In this document: in pieces, positions 62,562-64,000 of the stretch | Layout of the letters: each line of letters begins with the position of its first letter | Numbering within the stretch: the stretch's first letter is position 1 | Assembly (NCBI GenBank): GCA_017626055.1 | Contig: JAGAJM010000014.1 | Coordinates: 62,001 to 126,000, forward strand | Source of the DNA: a bacterium | GTDB lineage: Bacteria; Cyanobacteriota; Vampirovibrionia; Gastranaerophilales; Gastranaerophilaceae | DNA length: 64,000 nt | Direction: 5' to 3' | Position numbers and translations under genes: made by a program | The notes under the pieces: generated by a model | Seen by the model: the letters and a program-made list of their open reading frames with translations, nothing else | Database searches by the model: none | What the model was told of the DNA's origin: nothing

Positions 62562-64000
62562 TTACACAAGTGCTTTTCTAACTTCTTCGTTGAAGATAAT
62601 TCTACCAACAGTTGTTTCTAATCTGTTACCTTTTTCATCTCTTACAACGATCTTGTCGTGAAGTTTGATTACGCCAACTTCAAGAGCTGAAATAGCATCT
62701 TGGAAGTTATAGAAGTAACCTTTAACTTCTTGTTGATCATCTTTGATAATTGTTAGATAGTGCATACCTAATACCATATCTTGAGATGGAGTAACGATTG
62801 GTTTACCATTAGCAGGAGCTAATAAGTTGTTAGTAGCCAACATCAACATTCTAGCTTCAGCTTGAGCTTCGATTGAAAGTGGTACGTGAACAGCCATTTG
62901 GTCACCATCGAAGTCAGCGTTGAACGCTGTACAAGCAAGTGGGTGAAGTTGGATTGCACGACCTTCTACCAATTTTGGTTCGAATGCTTGGATACCTAAT
63001 CTGTGAAGGGTTGGAGCACGGTTTAACATAACTGGGTGTCCGTCAATTACCTCTTCTAAGATATCCCAAACGATGTGTTCAGATCTTTCAATTTTCTTCT
63101 TAGCTGATTTGATGTTTTGAACATATCCTCTTTCGATAAGTTTGTTAACAACAAACGGCTTGAACAATTCGATTGCCATTTCTTTTGGCAAACCACATTG
63201 GTTCAATTGAAGAGTTGGACCTACAACGATTACTGAACGACCAGAGTAGTCAACACGTTTACCTAACAAGTTTTGACGGAAACGACCTTGTTTACCTTCA
63301 ATAATGTTAGATAGAGATTTTAACGCTCTATTATTAGGACCAACAACTGTACGTCCACGACGTCCGTTATCAATCAATGCGTCAACTGCTTCTTGTAACA
63401 TTCTTTTTTCGTTTCTAACGATGATTTCTGGAGCACCCATTTCCAACAATCTTTGTAAACGATTGTTTCTGTTGATAACACGTCTGTACAAGTCGTTTAA
63501 GTCAGATGTTGCAAATCTACCACCATCTAATTGAACCATTGGTCTTAAATCTGGTGGAGTTACAGGAAGTACATCCATAATCATCCATGTAGGATTTGTA
63601 TCTGAAGAAATTAAGCTATCTAATAATCTCAATCTCTTAATTAATTTTGATTTCTTTTGAACTGAAGTTACGTTACCAGCTAATTCTGTTCTGATTTCTT
63701 CAGCTAAAGCGTTAATATCAACTTCAGCTAAAAGTTCTTTAATAGCTTCAGCACCGATACCAACTCTTAAAGTTGATTCTTCATTTTCAGCCATATAATC
63801 TTCGTATTCTTCTTCAGTTAATAATTGTAATTTTTTGAAATCACTATCACCGCCATCGATTACAACATAGCTGTTGAAATAGATAACTTGTTCAAGATCT
63901 TTCAAAGTCATATCTAAAAGTAAGCCTAAGTATGATGGGATACCTTTCAAGAACCAGATATGAGAAACTGGAGCTGCAAGTTTGATGTGACCCATTCTGT
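62562..64000 (-). CDS. rpoC1: RNA polymerase gamma subunit (RpoC1), 5' end outside the window
   Basis: The C-terminal ~479 residues of the N-terminal half of beta'. The catalytic loop [12 protein letters not shown] is present near the end, along with [17 protein letters not shown] and [15 protein letters not shown]. It stops just after VGRIIFNEE, the same split site as in cyanobacteria, and is followed 44 bases later by rpoC2. The frame continues past 64000 (the first complete codon is Arg, before MGHIKLAAP), so the methionine at 63995 is internal. rpoB is presumably upstream. Confidence 0.96.
   Translation of the reverse strand, partial: RMGHIKLAAPVSHIWFLKGIPSYLGLLLDMTLKDLEQVIYFNSYVVIDGGDSDFKKLQLLTEEEYEDYMAENEESTLRVGIGAEAIKELLAEVDINALAEEIRTELAGNVTSVQKKSKLIKRLRLLDSLISSDTNPTWMIMDVLPVTPPDLRPMVQLDGGRFATSDLNDLYRRVINRNNRLQRLLEMGAPEIIVRNEKRMLQEAVDALIDNGRRGRTVVGPNNRALKSLSNIIEGKQGRFRQNLLGKRVDYSGRSVIVVGPTLQLNQCGLPKEMAIELFKPFVVNKLIERGYVQNIKSAKKKIERSEHIVWDILEEVIDGHPVMLNRAPTLHRLGIQAFEPKLVEGRAIQLHPLACTAFNADFDGDQMAVHVPLSIEAQAEARMLMLATNNLLAPANGKPIVTPSQDMVLGMHYLTIIKDDQQEVKGYFYNFQDAISALEVGVIKLHDKIVVRDEKGNRLETTVGRIIFNEEVRKALV

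Overview
The window is an AT-rich bacterial chromosome segment with the standard genetic code and densely packed short operons on both strands. The best placement is a non-photosynthetic relative of Cyanobacteria (Melainabacteria/Vampirovibrionia, Gastranaerophilales-like). The strongest clue is that the RNA polymerase beta' subunit is split at the cyanobacterial position into rpoC1 (62562..64000, cut by the window edge) and rpoC2 (58660..62517), with a large insertion in the trigger loop. Supporting clues are an LptF/LptG-type permease (outer membrane), Mini-RNase III, a PBS-lyase-type HEAT protein and a fermentative, H2-linked gene set ([FeFe] hydrogenases, small ferredoxin, PEP carboxykinase, FixCX). 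Lineage is inferred from these features only, without a database search.

Layout. 1-7600: end of an unknown gene, RNase P RNA, tmk-ndk, a TPR membrane protein, a DUF429-like protein, map, pheT and an SH3-like exported protein. 7670-10150: a large lineage-type membrane protein built from two homologous halves. 10375-16400: fixC-fixX plus a small duplicated protein, a winged-helix protein, and the lysA-cdaA-yitT cluster. 16470-24130: gyrB diverging from a five-gene [FeFe]-hydrogenase operon (2Fe-2S protein, PAS-containing sensory hydrogenase, SpoIIE-type phosphatase, second 2Fe-2S protein, catalytic-type hydrogenase). 24316-34720: adk, a lone FliI/YscN-type ATPase, an XRE regulator, metG, small exported proteins, a lone OppD-type ATPase, mntP, DUF4127, ubiE/menG and a D-2-hydroxyacid dehydrogenase. 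34864-36560: hsp20, a structured-RNA candidate, a palindrome-rich array of phased CATG motifs, a Cys-rich small protein and hpf. 36688-44000: HEAT protein, sensor histidine kinase, small HAD phosphatase, deoB, ferredoxin and pckA. 44177-49800: envelope-related genes (exported proteins, LptF/G-type permease, membrane HExxH protein), gatA and a 45-residue exported peptide. 49886-58512: Mini-RNase III, a lipoprotein-like protein with an N-terminal extension, recA, a MerR-like coiled-coil protein, Lys-rich exported proteins, rpmB, an acyltransferase, hom-thrC, and a DUF559 gene inside a 0.5 kb inverted-repeat cassette. 58660-64000: rpoC2-rpoC1.

The metabolic genes suggest an anaerobic fermenter: reduced ferredoxin is re-oxidised by hydrogenase, FixCX passes flavoprotein electrons to a quinone modified by UbiE/MenG, and PEP carboxykinase and D-lactate dehydrogenase handle C3/C4 acids. 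The observations most worth following are: (1) at least eleven genes whose -10 hexamer ends exactly 6-7 nt before the ATG with no Shine-Dalgarno, implying leaderless mRNAs beside ordinary SD-led genes; (2) the phased CATG palindrome array and structured RNA upstream of the hpf operon; (3) a recurrent N-terminal Phe-x-Gly/Ala motif on unrelated proteins; (4) the DUF559 inverted-repeat cassette; (5) the sensory hydrogenase operon with a paired operator at its promoter. No tRNA, CRISPR array, prophage or transposase was found.
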